Source of the DNA: Clostridiales bacterium
Lineage (GTDB): Bacteria; Bacillota; Sulfobacillia; UBA995
Length of the DNA: 30,506 nucleotides
Assembly: GCA_003517845.1 (NCBI GenBank)
Contig: DOZU01000050.1
Coordinates: forward strand, 1-30,506
Reading direction: 5' to 3'
Every line of letters begins with the position of its first letter. Positions within the stretch are counted from its first letter, which is position 1. A program made the position numbers and the translations under genes. Shown one piece after another: positions 1 to 6,650 of this stretch. The notes under the pieces were generated by a model. That model saw only the letters and a list, made by a program, of their open reading frames with translations. It was not told where the DNA came from and ran no database searches.

Positions 1-18
1 CGCGGGCAAGGAGGGGGG

Positions 19-412
19 GTGCTGGGGCGGGCCCAGGCGATTCGTGATCTGCTGGAGGACCTCGGCAAGGCGAGTACCGCGCAGCTTGCCGAGGAGTGCG
101 TTGCCCGCAGGATCTTCGACGCGGGGGACTTGCACAACTTCGCTATGCGCGGGGCGCGGGAAGCCTGCCGCAGGGCCTTGACGAGTACTTCCCGTGCAGG
201 GGGGGGTGCCCTACGCAGGGCCTTCCCGGGAGCAAGCCAAGGACGGCAGGCCTCTCTGGCGGCCGTTCTATAGGATGCAATATGACGACCTCGCGTTAAA
301 CATTAACGTGCGGGTCAAGGGCCTTGAGGCCTGTCATAGGGTTGCGGCGAGCCTGCGGGCCATGTGTGTTGATCGGTTCAATCGTGCGCCGAAGGTGCCC
401 AGACTGTCGTGA
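19..412 (+). pseudogene. Small unknown gene, interrupted by a one-base frameshift at an 8-G tract
   Basis: A GTG at 19 follows a strong AAGGAGG at 8-14. The reading frame from 19 gives a helical N-terminus (MLGRAQAIRDLLEDLGKAST...) but degenerates into low-complexity residues after base ~190 and stops at 273. The frame beginning near 207 instead reads as normal protein (VPYAGPSREQAKDGRPLW...) and stops at 412, just before a strong terminator. The switch point is a run of eight G at 199-206; removing one G fuses both halves into about 130 residues. I see no recognisable catalytic motif and do not recognise the family. The break could be a sequencing error, a real inactivation or slippage-based phase variation. 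The two-frame reading is seen in the sequence; the gene being broken is inference. Confidence 0.5.
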
Positions 413-425
413 GGGCGCCGCTCGG

Positions 426-466
426 GGGCACGGGAACGCCTTCGTCGTTCCCGTGCCCTTTGTCTT
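426..466 (+). terminator. Rho-independent terminator
   Basis: A perfect 13-bp stem (426-438 with 446-458, 7-nt loop) is followed by a T-rich tract (TTTGTCTT). It lies 13 bases after the stop at 412, which supports the view that the frame ending at 412 is the true end of the upstream gene. It separates that unit from the ParB-like gene. Confidence 0.85.
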
Positions 467-526
467 GGAAGTATGTGTATCGCCGGGTGCCTGGCGTAGG
501 CGCCGCGGTTCGCCAGAAGGAGGCTG

Positions 527-1552
527 ATGGCCGTGAGTATGGAGGTGCCGATTGACGCCATCAAAGTGGGCGTTCGCTTGCGGCAAGACATGGGCGATGT
601 TGCCGAGCTTGCCGAGAGCATTGGGCGTTATGGTTTGCTGCACCCCATTGTGATAGACGACGAGAACAATCTGGTGACAGGCGCTCGGCGGCTTCTGGCC
701 TGCCGGTCCCTCGGTTGGACGACAACCCAGGCGAAACGGTTGGGCTCTCTTTCCGAGGCCGAGCGGCGCGAGATCGAGCTTGAAGAGAACCTGCGGCGCA
801 AGGACCTGACCCCTTACGAGCGGTCAAGGTGTCGGGTGGAACAGGCAGACGTTGCAGCACGGATATTGCGGTCACAGGCCGAGACCGAGCGGGAAGCGGA
901 TTTTCGGTCAGAATCTGACCGAAAATCGGAACGCGGGCGTCCTGCCAAACCCGACGCAGCCGAAAGGGTAGCCGAGCGTATCGGTATCTCCAAAGGCGGA
1001 CTAATCCAAGCCGAGCAGCACGTTTCCCTTGCCGACCATTATCCGTTCATGCAGCGCCCTGATTGGAAACAATATCACGTCATGGAAGCGGGCGAGTATC
1101 TGGACGATCTCTCCGAAGAAGACCGGGCTGTAGTCGTATCCCTTGCCAGCATGCCCTATACGCCTCCCCGTGATGCAATCAAGTTTTTTCGCCGAATGGC
1201 GGCGTTGTCCCCCGAAGAGCGTGCCGAGATCCGGAAGCTATACGCTAGCGACGACAGTCGGATCCGAGCCATGGCCGAGGCAGTGCTGTGCGATCTGCCG
1301 CCCGAGCCCGAACCGCGGGTACTGGCTATTTTGAGCGCCGTCCGGGAGCTGACCAGATTTTGTTTGGAGGCATTTCCCGACGACCCCTTCACGCCGGAGA
1401 TCGCCGACATTGTGCGGCGGCTCGAAGCTCTTGCCGAGGAGATCCGCAAAGTTCACAGCCAAAGAGTAGCGCACGAGCTTTTTGCGAAAGTAACCCGTCA
1501 GCCAGCTCGTCTACACATGCTGCCCGGCGGTCCTGACCGGGACCAGAACTGA
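527..1552 (+). CDS. ParB/Spo0J-like nuclease-domain protein
   Basis: This is a 341-residue protein with an N-terminal ParB/sulfiredoxin-fold domain (about residues 6-98). The two hallmark boxes are visible: GARRLLA at 52-58 (usual form GERR) and ENLRRKDLTPYE at 87-98. A helix-turn-helix-like segment follows near residues 140-170 (ERVAERIGISKGGL), and the C-terminal half is acidic and helical. ParB proteins bind centromere-like sites and use CTP; on mobile elements they serve in partition or gene control. No ParA partner lies next to it. The AGAAGGAGG at 515-523 is only 3 bases from ATG 527, so GTG 533 with 9-base spacing is an alternative start. The coding sequence contains a perfect 14-bp inverted repeat at 899-927. 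Confidence 0.85.
   Translation: MAVSMEVPIDAIKVGVRLRQDMGDVAELAESIGRYGLLHPIVIDDENNLVTGARRLLACRSLGWTTTQAKRLGSLSEAERREIELEENLRRKDLTPYERSRCRVEQADVAARILRSQAETEREADFRSESDRKSERGRPAKPDAAERVAERIGISKGGLIQAEQHVSLADHYPFMQRPDWKQYHVMEAGEYLDDLSEEDRAVVVSLASMPYTPPRDAIKFFRRMAALSPEERAEIRKLYASDDSRIRAMAEAVLCDLPPEPEPRVLAILSAVRELTRFCLEAFPDDPFTPEIADIVRRLEALAEEIRKVHSQRVAHELFAKVTRQPARLHMLPGGPDRDQN
899..927. repeat. Perfect 29-bp palindrome inside the parB-like gene
   Basis: Arms 899-912 and 914-927 are exact reverse complements (14 bp each) around a single A. The stretch is AT-richer than its surroundings and encodes a charged linker between the ParB-fold domain and the helix-turn-helix region. parS sites are typically palindromes of about 14-16 bp located in or near par genes, so this is a candidate binding site for the protein it lies in. 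That role is inference; a coding-strand hairpin without function is the alternative. Confidence 0.55.
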
Positions 1553-1565
1553 TTAAGGGACGCGA

Positions 1566-1607
1566 GGGCAGGGGGGGATTCAGATCCCCTGCCCGGCCCT
1601 TTTCTTT
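1566..1607 (+). terminator. Rho-independent terminator after the parB-like gene
   Basis: A 9-bp stem (1566-1574 with 1586-1594) is followed by GGCCC and a T-rich run (TTTTCTTT). It starts 14 bases after the stop codon at 1552. Confidence 0.75.
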
Positions 1608-1613
1608 CGAGGG

Positions 1614-1635
1614 AGCCCCTTGCCTTGAAGGGGCT
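1614..1635 (+). promoter_or_regulatory. Hairpin in the leader of the helicase gene
   Basis: AGCCCCTT (1614-1621) pairs perfectly with AAGGGGCT (1628-1635). No T-tract follows, so it is not a typical terminator. Nothing else is recognisable in the rest of the 1608-1730 interval apart from the ribosome binding site of the helicase gene. Confidence 0.35.
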
Positions 1636-1730
1636 GTAGCGGGGGTCGCCGCCGGCGAGCCTTTCCGCAGCGCTGCCGGCGCAAGACCGCGCCGCTCGAG
1701 TTTTGTGTGCGTCGGGGGGAGGGAAGTCGC

Positions 1731-3353
1731 GTGCAGGAGCACTTGCTTGAACTCCGCCCGTATCAGCAGACGGCTCTTGAGGCCGTCCTCGATGCCGCGA
1801 AGCGTGGCGTCAGTGCGCCGCTGGTTGTCCTGCCTCCGGGCACGGGCAAGACCGTGATTTTCGCTCACTTGCTCCGGCGGGTAGGCGGGCGCGGGCTGGT
1901 GCTCGTGCACCGGGACGAACTCGTGTGGCAGTCGGCCGAGAAGATCCGGATCGTCTGGCCTGGCGCGGAGATCGGCGTCGTCAAGGCTCGGCAGAACGAA
2001 CTCGGCCGGCAGGTGACCATCGCCTCCGTGCAAACCGCCTCCCAGCCGCATCGTTTGGCCGCCCTCGGGGCCGACTACTCGCTCGTCATTTCCGACGAGG
2101 CGCATCATGCCGTGGCTCCTGGGTGGCGGCGGGTGCTCGAAGGCGTCGGTGCCGGCGATTCTGCCTTGCATGTAGGCTTCACCGCCACGCCCAACCGGGC
2201 GGACGGCGTGGGCCTCGGGGCCATCTTCGGGGAGGTCGTGGCGTCCGCCACCATCCCCGACATGATTCGCAAGGGCTTCCTCGTGCCTCCGCGGGGCCGT
2301 AAAGTGCTCACGCGGGTGGACCTTGGGGGCGTGCGCGAACGCGCCGGCGATCTCGCCGACGGCGATCTCCAGGCGGTGCTCAACACCGCCAACCGCAACG
2401 ATCTCATCGTGCGGGGCTTCAGAGAGCACGCTGGAGCCCGCAAGGCCCTTGTGTTCACGGCCGGCGTCCAGCACGCCTGGGACCTGGCCCGCCACTTCGA
2501 GCAGGGGGGCGTTTCGGCGTCTGCGCTTGACGGTTCAACGCCGGAGGCGTCTCGCCGGTCGCTGCTCCGCGAGTTTCGCGACGGCCGGATCCAGGCGCTC
2601 TGCAACTGCGCTGTCTTGACCGAGGGCTACAACGAGCCGTCGGTCAGCACGATTGTGATGGCCCGCCCGACCAAGTCCCAGGGGTTCTATATCCAGATGG
2701 TCGGGCGAGGCTTGCGGACTTACCCGGGCAAGAGCGATTGCCTGGTGCTCGACGTGACCGATCAGGCAGGCAGGCACCGCCTGGTGCAGCTGCCCGACCT
2801 GTTGCGCGAGCCTAGCGCGACGGCAGACGAGCGGCATGCTCCATCCGGGCAGCCTAGCTCCCCGGTCGCGGTCCCGCCCCCCAGAGGGCCGCTGGGCCAA
2901 GACCTGGAGGTGCAAGAGTTCGGCCTGGAGACGCCCTTCCGGTGGGTGACGGCGGGCCCGCTGCACGTGCTGGGCTTGGTGGGCCTGAAAGGCCACTGGA
3001 TGCTGCTCGTGCCGTCTGCGGTCGGCGGCTACCGGCCGGTATACGTCGCCGCCTCGTCGGTGACCGCTCTGTCGGCGCAGCCCATGCCCGTGGAGTGGGC
3101 GCAGGGCATCGCCGAGTCGAAAGCCTCCCGGCTGCTGGCCGGCCAGACCGGCCACATCGAGCGTTCCGCCCGCTGGCTCGGCCGGGAGCCGAGCGACGCC
3201 CAGCGGCAGTTCCTCGAAAGCCTCGGTCTCCGTACCGACGGACTGACTCGGGGCGAGGCGAGCGACCTGCTCACCCGGCACCACTGGCAGCAGCGGCTCT
3301 CGCGCGGCCAGGTGCCGTTTTACGAGTTGATTTCTGCCGCGCAGCGGGCGTGA
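1731..3353 (+). CDS. DEAD/DEAH-box superfamily 2 helicase
   Basis: This 540-residue ATP-dependent helicase has the usual SF2 order: a Q-motif-like RPYQQTAL near residue 9, Walker A PPGTGKT at 35-41, Walker B DEAHH at 122-126, motif III-like FTATPNR at 150-156, and motif VI VGRGLRTYPGK beginning at 324. The overall plan resembles the UvrB/RecG/RAD25-like helicases found on plasmids and conjugative elements. The C-terminal ~180 residues are outside the helicase core and unrecognised. GTG 1731 is preferred because GGGGGGAGGG lies 8-10 bases upstream; an earlier GTG at 1707 has no ribosome binding site. It is preceded by a terminator and so probably begins its own unit with the next two genes. 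A role in element replication or DNA processing is inference. Confidence 0.85.
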   Translation: MQEHLLELRPYQQTALEAVLDAAKRGVSAPLVVLPPGTGKTVIFAHLLRRVGGRGLVLVHRDELVWQSAEKIRIVWPGAEIGVVKARQNELGRQVTIASVQTASQPHRLAALGADYSLVISDEAHHAVAPGWRRVLEGVGAGDSALHVGFTATPNRADGVGLGAIFGEVVASATIPDMIRKGFLVPPRGRKVLTRVDLGGVRERAGDLADGDLQAVLNTANRNDLIVRGFREHAGARKALVFTAGVQHAWDLARHFEQGGVSASALDGSTPEASRRSLLREFRDGRIQALCNCAVLTEGYNEPSVSTIVMARPTKSQGFYIQMVGRGLRTYPGKSDCLVLDVTDQAGRHRLVQLPDLLREPSATADERHAPSGQPSSPVAVPPPRGPLGQDLEVQEFGLETPFRWVTAGPLHVLGLVGLKGHWMLLVPSAVGGYRPVYVAASSVTALSAQPMPVEWAQGIAESKASRLLAGQTGHIERSARWLGREPSDAQRQFLESLGLRTDGLTRGEASDLLTRHHWQQRLSRGQVPFYELISAAQRA

Positions 3354-3421
3354 GACTGTCGCGCCTCGTCCGCAGCTGTGTTTCGCGGCGGCCTCAGAGC
3401 CGCCGGGAAGGATGCAACGCA

Positions 3422-3772
3422 ATGTTCAGTAACTATAAGCTTCTTTGTATGCCTTTCGAGGAACTGTCGCTGGAGCAGCGCTGCAACGCGCTGCAAGCGG
3501 CCCGCGAAGCCGGGGCCGAAGAGGCCCGGGCCGACCGGGGAGCGGCAGGCGGGATCGATCAGCCTGCCGCTGACTATCGGGACTATGTAGCCAGGCTGGT
3601 TGAACCAGCCGGGGCTGCGGACGAGATCGACGAGGTCCTCGAGGCCCGCTGGCGGCACGGTGAATTCGCCGCCGACCCCCGCGTCGAGGCTTTCTGCCAG
3701 GCCTGGGCGGCCGATATGGCTGAGGCCCAGGCCCGGCTCGACGAGGAGTGGGGAGGAGGCGCAAGAGGGTGA
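3422..3772 (+). CDS. Unknown small acidic protein
   Basis: This is a 116-residue protein beginning MFSNYKLLCMPFEELSLEQR. It is rich in Glu, Asp and Ala and predicted mostly helical, with no signal peptide, membrane segment or recognised motif. GGGAAGG lies about 12 bases before the ATG. Its stop codon overlaps the start of the AAA ATPase gene (GTGA at 3769-3772), so the two are translationally coupled. A shared function with the ATPase, for example as an adaptor, is a guess from that coupling. Confidence 0.7.
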   Translation: MFSNYKLLCMPFEELSLEQRCNALQAAREAGAEEARADRGAAGGIDQPAADYRDYVARLVEPAGAADEIDEVLEARWRHGEFAADPRVEAFCQAWAADMAEAQARLDEEWGGGARG

Positions 3773-4506
3773 GTGAGGGCGATCTATGTTACGAGGTGCT
3801 CCCTCAGCGAACGCTCGGTTCGCTAGTTCTCCCCCGGGAGGTGGAGGACGCTTGCAAAGAACTGATCGAGGAACAGCAGCAGATCAGGTTGCTGCGGGGA
3901 CATAACCTCGAACCCCGGCACCGCGTGCTGCTCACCGGGCCGTCCGGTAACGGCAAGAGCGCGTTCGCCGAGGCGCTTGCCACCGAACTCATGCTCCCCC
4001 TCTTGGTGGCCAGATACGAGGCCGTTGCTGCAGACTATTGGGGGGAGACCGCAGCCCGCTTGGCGCGGCTATTTCACGCCGTGCAGGCGCGCCAGGCGGT
4101 ATTGCTCCTTGACAACTGGGGCAGCGGCGCGGGATGGGATTCTGGTGGCGGCTCGCCACTCTTGCGAGTCGACACGGTTCCAAGTCACGTCGTTGTCGTT
4201 GTCGCCACGAACCGTCCCGGACTCCTCAGCGGCTCCGTCTGGCGGCGCTTTCAGCTTCGGTTCCACCTTCCACCGCCGACGCCGGAGCAGACAGAAGCTT
4301 GGTTCGAGGAGCGACTCGGGGTCAAGGTTGGTCTTTCCGAGCTTGCCAAGACCGAGGGGTTGGCAAGCTTTGCCGATCTGGAGGCTCTTGTCGTAGATGT
4401 CCGGCGCCGCGACGTATTGGTGCCGGCGAACCTCGGCCTGGATGCCCTTGTCGCGGAGCGGATCGATCGGTGGCTCCGGCGGCGCCACCTCGGCGTCACC
4501 TCCTAG
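3769..4506 (+). CDS. AAA-family ATPase with unusual Walker B
   Basis: This is a 245-residue single-domain AAA ATPase of the SpoVK/Ycf46-like type. Walker A is GPSGNGKS at 57-64, a sensor-1 ATNRP and an arginine-finger-like VWRRF are present, and a small lid domain follows. The Walker B region reads LLLDNW at 112-117: the aspartate is kept, but the catalytic glutamate expected next to it is Asn. Hydrolysis may therefore be slow or absent. GTG 3769 is chosen because GGAGGAGG (3751-3758) is well spaced and the start overlaps the upstream stop (GTGA); an in-frame GTG at 3748 lies upstream of that site. Such ATPases act as remodelling factors, but the substrate here is unknown. Confidence 0.8.
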   Translation: MSEGDLCYEVLPQRTLGSLVLPREVEDACKELIEEQQQIRLLRGHNLEPRHRVLLTGPSGNGKSAFAEALATELMLPLLVARYEAVAADYWGETAARLARLFHAVQARQAVLLLDNWGSGAGWDSGGGSPLLRVDTVPSHVVVVVATNRPGLLSGSVWRRFQLRFHLPPPTPEQTEAWFEERLGVKVGLSELAKTEGLASFADLEALVVDVRRRDVLVPANLGLDALVAERIDRWLRRRHLGVTS

Positions 4507-4571
4507 CCGGGAGCCGTGAAGTCCCGGCACTGCTTCGAGGAGGAGGATAGCTCCTGGGAGCTTCCTCCTCC
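4506..4571 (+). repeat. Double-hairpin repeat, copy 1
   Basis: This 66-base unit is nearly identical to 5401-5465, with one base of length difference. It has two parts: a hairpin GCCGGGA/TCCCGGC, then a larger one whose outer arms GAGGAGGA/TCCTCCTC enclose a perfect AGCTCC-TG-GGAGCT stem with a GGAT bulge. A short pyrimidine/T-rich tail (CGCCTTTCTT) follows, so this copy could terminate transcription after the AAA ATPase gene; it begins at the last base of that gene's stop codon. Confidence 0.8.
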
Positions 4572-4625
4572 GCCTTTCTTGAAGCCGTTGAGTTTCCCCG
4601 CGTGCGCTAGCTGTTGACTGCTGGC

Positions 4626-4755
4626 GCGCGGGTTTCCGGGGGTCTTTATCCCGGTCCTGTGCCAGCATCCAACAGGGCCCCTCGGAAAACCCGCGCGGTG
4701 CTCCCGCGCCTTTTCCCATGGGGCAAAAATCATGCGCCCCTCAGGGGCGCGGGAG
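4626..4755 (+). promoter_or_regulatory. Structured leader with alternative folds around a ribosome binding site
   Basis: Upstream of the gene at 4764 the leader contains a long stem: 4626-4638 pairs with 4683-4696 (13 bp with one bulged A). It encloses a second stem, 4653-4660 with 4672-4679 (8 bp including one G-U, 11-nt loop). Further on, 4701-4710 is exactly complementary to 4746-4755, which would bury the GGGAG of the ribosome binding site. A competing perfect 7-bp hairpin (4734-4740 with 4744-4750, loop TCA) shares bases 4746-4750 and would leave GGGAGGTG free. This exclusive-stem layout is typical of translational riboswitches, attenuators or thermosensors. I cannot match it to a known RNA class. 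Confidence 0.55.
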
Positions 4756-4763
4756 GTGTTTGT

Positions 4764-5258
4764 ATGTCCGCTCACAATTTCCGGTTGACCAGCCTCGTCC
4801 CCGAATGGACGCAGGTTGGAAATTCCATTTCCACCGCATACCGGTGGGACGGTATGACCCTCGGTTTAAGGTGGAAGGGCAAGCCGGTGCTAGCCCTGCC
4901 CGCTTCGGCGGGCGAGCACTGGCTGGTGGTCCCGACCGGGGACCGCAAAGCCCCGGTGCGAGCCACGCGAATGCAGCCGCCGCGGCTCCCGGCCGCGCAA
5001 GCGGCATGGGAGCGGGGTTGGTATCGCAAGGGCCAGCACGCATCGCGAGATGCGCTGGCCCGCGCGGTGGAAGACGGCAGGCGCCGGGGCCTAGAACTCC
5101 GGCGCGAAGACTTCCCACAATGTATTTTTGCGTGGGAGGTCTTCGAAAGTCGGGACGGTAGGGACCACACCTACAAAAACTTCGGGTGGTGGATCAGTCC
5201 CACCGCCACCCCTGAGGAGGTGGCGGCCGCCCTTGACCACGGAGCGGGACGGCTGTAG
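4764..5258 (+). CDS. Unknown protein under a structured leader
   Basis: This is a 164-residue soluble protein starting MSAHNFRLTSLVPEWTQVGN. It is rich in Trp, Arg and Gly, with no signal peptide, transmembrane segment or motif I recognise. ATG 4764 is chosen because GGGAGGTG (4751-4758) sits at normal distance; the open frame extends further upstream but through the structured leader. The gene sits between two copies of the 65-bp double-hairpin repeat, and its stop codon lies in the loop and arm of a perfect 14-bp inverted repeat (5241-5270). It stands between the maintenance genes and the secretion module and may have been inserted as a unit with its repeats. Confidence 0.7.
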   Translation: MSAHNFRLTSLVPEWTQVGNSISTAYRWDGMTLGLRWKGKPVLALPASAGEHWLVVPTGDRKAPVRATRMQPPRLPAAQAAWERGWYRKGQHASRDALARAVEDGRRRGLELRREDFPQCIFAWEVFESRDGRDHTYKNFGWWISPTATPEEVAAALDHGAGRL

Positions 5259-5270
5259 CCGTCCCGCTCC
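5241..5270 (+). terminator. Perfect 14-bp hairpin across the stop codon
   Basis: Arms 5241-5254 and 5257-5270 are exact complements around a 2-base centre, overlapping the TAG at 5256-5258. No T-tract follows, so it may be a transcript-end stabiliser, a factor-dependent terminator or a protein site rather than an intrinsic terminator. Confidence 0.45.
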
Positions 5271-5276
5271 GGCCCG

Positions 5277-5400
5277 CCGGTAAGGGAGGGGCCCCGGCGG
5301 CCCATGGTTAATCCGGTAGCCCCTTCTGTCTCCGCCCACACCGCGCCGCTGCTAATCGCAGCAAAGCGGCCGGCGGTAAGGGAGGGGGCCCCGGTGGCCC
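5277..5400. repeat. Tandemly repeated GC-rich intergenic segment
   Basis: A segment of roughly 27 bases (GGTAAGGGAGGGG followed by a CCCCGG-GGCCC block) occurs at about 5279-5303 and again at about 5374-5400, with one inserted G and a C/T difference. The second copy runs directly into copy 2 of the double-hairpin repeat. The bases between (5304-5372) show no gene; they include a small GCTGCTAATCGCAGC-type inverted repeat. The 5259-5565 interval is therefore repeat-rich non-coding sequence. Confidence 0.6.
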
Positions 5401-5465
5401 GCCGGGAGCCGTGAATCCCGGCACTGCTTCGAGGAGGAGGATAGCTCCTGGGAGCTTCCTCCTCC
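5401..5465 (+). repeat. Double-hairpin repeat, copy 2
   Basis: This copy matches copy 1 at 4506-4571 base for base except for one missing G in the first loop. Both hairpins are preserved. The tail here is CTATATCTCTT rather than CGCCTTTCTT, and a further ~95 bases separate it from the VirB2-like gene. Nothing beyond that gene's ribosome binding site is recognisable in 5476-5565. Confidence 0.8.
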
Positions 5466-5565
5466 CTATATCTCTTGGCGCAATTCGCTCCGGCAACCAC
5501 GGCGTCAGTTCGTCAAAACGCCGAGACGACAACGACAGAGAGAACAGAGAAAGGAGGTGTAGTTC

Positions 5566-5931
5566 ATGATCGCTCTTCGGACGGTCTGCGAGAATCTGTT
5601 GGCAGTCGCGCTGAGCGCGCTGCCAGTCGCCTCCCTCGCGACGGCCGCTGTCCCGGCCCCGGGCATCCAGTTGCCCACCTTCACGATGGAGCACCTGGTT
5701 GGCTTCCTGGGGTGGCTCCTGACCTGGGGAGCCGCTCTGGGGGCCCTGGCGGTGATCGTGGCGTTCATGTACCATGGGGTCCGCCTGGCGTTGGGGGGAG
5801 ATCCCCGCAACCGGGCCGACTCCATCCAAGGCCTATTTTACGCCGCCGTCGGCGGCGTGCTGGTGTTTGGAGCCCGGTTTGTGGCCGGACTCATGTTCAG
5901 CCTAGCCCAGCGCATGGGCGCTGGCGGCTGA
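5566..5931 (+). CDS. VirB2/TrbC-like conjugation pilin
   Basis: This is a 121-residue small membrane protein. A cleavable signal-like N-terminus (about residues 8-28) ends near an AAVPAPG segment, then come two hydrophobic segments (about 45-70 and 88-112) joined by a short basic loop (GGDPRNRAD). This two-helix arrangement after a signal peptide, with Gly and Ala rich helices, is typical of VirB2/TrbC pilins of type IV secretion systems. The SD AAAGGAGGTG lies 6-8 bases before the ATG. It opens the secretion module, upstream of the PrgI, TraC-like, VirB4 and VirB6-like genes. The assignment rests on topology and context, not on a conserved motif. Confidence 0.65.
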   Translation: MIALRTVCENLLAVALSALPVASLATAAVPAPGIQLPTFTMEHLVGFLGWLLTWGAALGALAVIVAFMYHGVRLALGGDPRNRADSIQGLFYAAVGGVLVFGARFVAGLMFSLAQRMGAGG

Positions 5932-6007
5932 CGCTTTGTGGCGCGGGGCAAGGCCTCTGTGCGGCTGCGCCCTGCTGTTTGCCCCTCGCGAAAGAGGGTG
6001 CCAAGAG

Positions 6008-6502
6008 GTGCCCGAAGCGGCGTGGGAAATGGCTCCCGTCCCGAACCTGAAATGTCTTCTGGTTCGGGAGCAACCCGCAGGGCCGGCAAGTGTCCTCGCG
6101 TGCGGCCCCGGAGCCGTCGCCGGGATATTGCGGGCGGTTTACCGCGGCGCGGACCGCGAGAGCTTCGCGGTCCTCTTGCTCGACCAGAAGAACCACGTCC
6201 TTGGGATTAATCAGGTGTCTCTCGGGACGCTCACCCAAACGTGCGTCCACCCGCGGGAGGTGTTCCGTCCCGCAATCGTGGCGCCCTGCGCCACGATCAT
6301 CTTGGCGCACAACCATCTAAGCGGCGATCCCTCGCCCAGCGCCGAAGACGAGAAGGTCACCAAGCGCCTGATTGAAGTCGGCGCTTTGGTGGGCATCCCG
6401 GTGCTGGATCACGTGATCGTTGCCTGCCGCACCGAGGCGTGGTTTAGCTTCCGCGACGCCCGCCCTGAGCTTTTCTCCGGCCAATCCGTGTACCGTGAGT
6501 AA
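6008..6502 (+). CDS. radC: RadC/JAB-domain protein
   Basis: This is a 164-residue protein consisting essentially of the RadC MPN/JAB domain. The metal-binding signature is intact: H101, H103 and D114 in HNHLSGDPSPSAED. A conserved upstream segment (RESFAVLLLDQKNHVLG) and the C-terminal DHVIV are also present. The helix-hairpin-helix half found in chromosomal RadC is missing, as in the short RadC versions common on plasmids and conjugative elements. Their role is not settled; a link with anti-restriction or DNA processing has been suggested. GTG 6008 (preceded by AAAGAGG) is the preferred start; ATG 6029 is possible. It is inserted between the pilin and PrgI genes of the secretion module. Confidence 0.85.
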   Translation: MPEAAWEMAPVPNLKCLLVREQPAGPASVLACGPGAVAGILRAVYRGADRESFAVLLLDQKNHVLGINQVSLGTLTQTCVHPREVFRPAIVAPCATIILAHNHLSGDPSPSAEDEKVTKRLIEVGALVGIPVLDHVIVACRTEAWFSFRDARPELFSGQSVYRE

Positions 6503-6518
6503 GGAGTAACACGTTCGG

Positions 6519-6547
6519 CGGGGCCGCTGGCAGCCTTGGCGGCCCCG
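6519..6547 (+). promoter_or_regulatory. 9-bp hairpin between radC and the PrgI-like gene
   Basis: CGGGGCCGC (6519-6527) pairs with GCGGCCCCG (6539-6547). A pyrimidine-rich stretch (GCTCTCTCCTTG) follows without a true T-tract, so it may be a weak terminator or an RNA-processing or stability element. The rest of 6503-6650 holds no other signal I can name. Confidence 0.35.
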
Positions 6548-6650
6548 GCTCTCTCCTTGCGTCTCGCGACGCTCGCGTCCGTCGTTCCCGTCTTGGTCCC
6601 CGAAGTACCGGGAAAGGCCCGGCACCTGCCGGAAGAAGGGGTGAGAGAGC

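Noticed and set aside
1389..2495. Minus-strand open frame of 368 codons opposite the ParB end and helicase
   Set aside because: It spans a plus-strand terminator and the helicase motifs, and its translation has no recognisable domain.
2942..3421. Upstream extension of the small gene at 3422 to base 2942
   Set aside because: The extension lies inside the helicase gene in another frame and is Arg-rich. The ATG at 3422 has its own ribosome binding site.
4506..5465. Repeats as a CRISPR array or insertion sequence ends
   Set aside because: Only two copies, ~890 bases apart, in direct orientation, with a gene between and no transposase or cas gene. They are better described as duplicated hairpin elements.
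5940..5992. Imperfect hairpin between the VirB2-like gene and radC as a terminator
   Set aside because: The arms (GGGGCAA and TTGCCCC with mismatched flanks) are far apart and followed by AAAGAGG, not T-rich sequence, so there is no basis for a terminator call.
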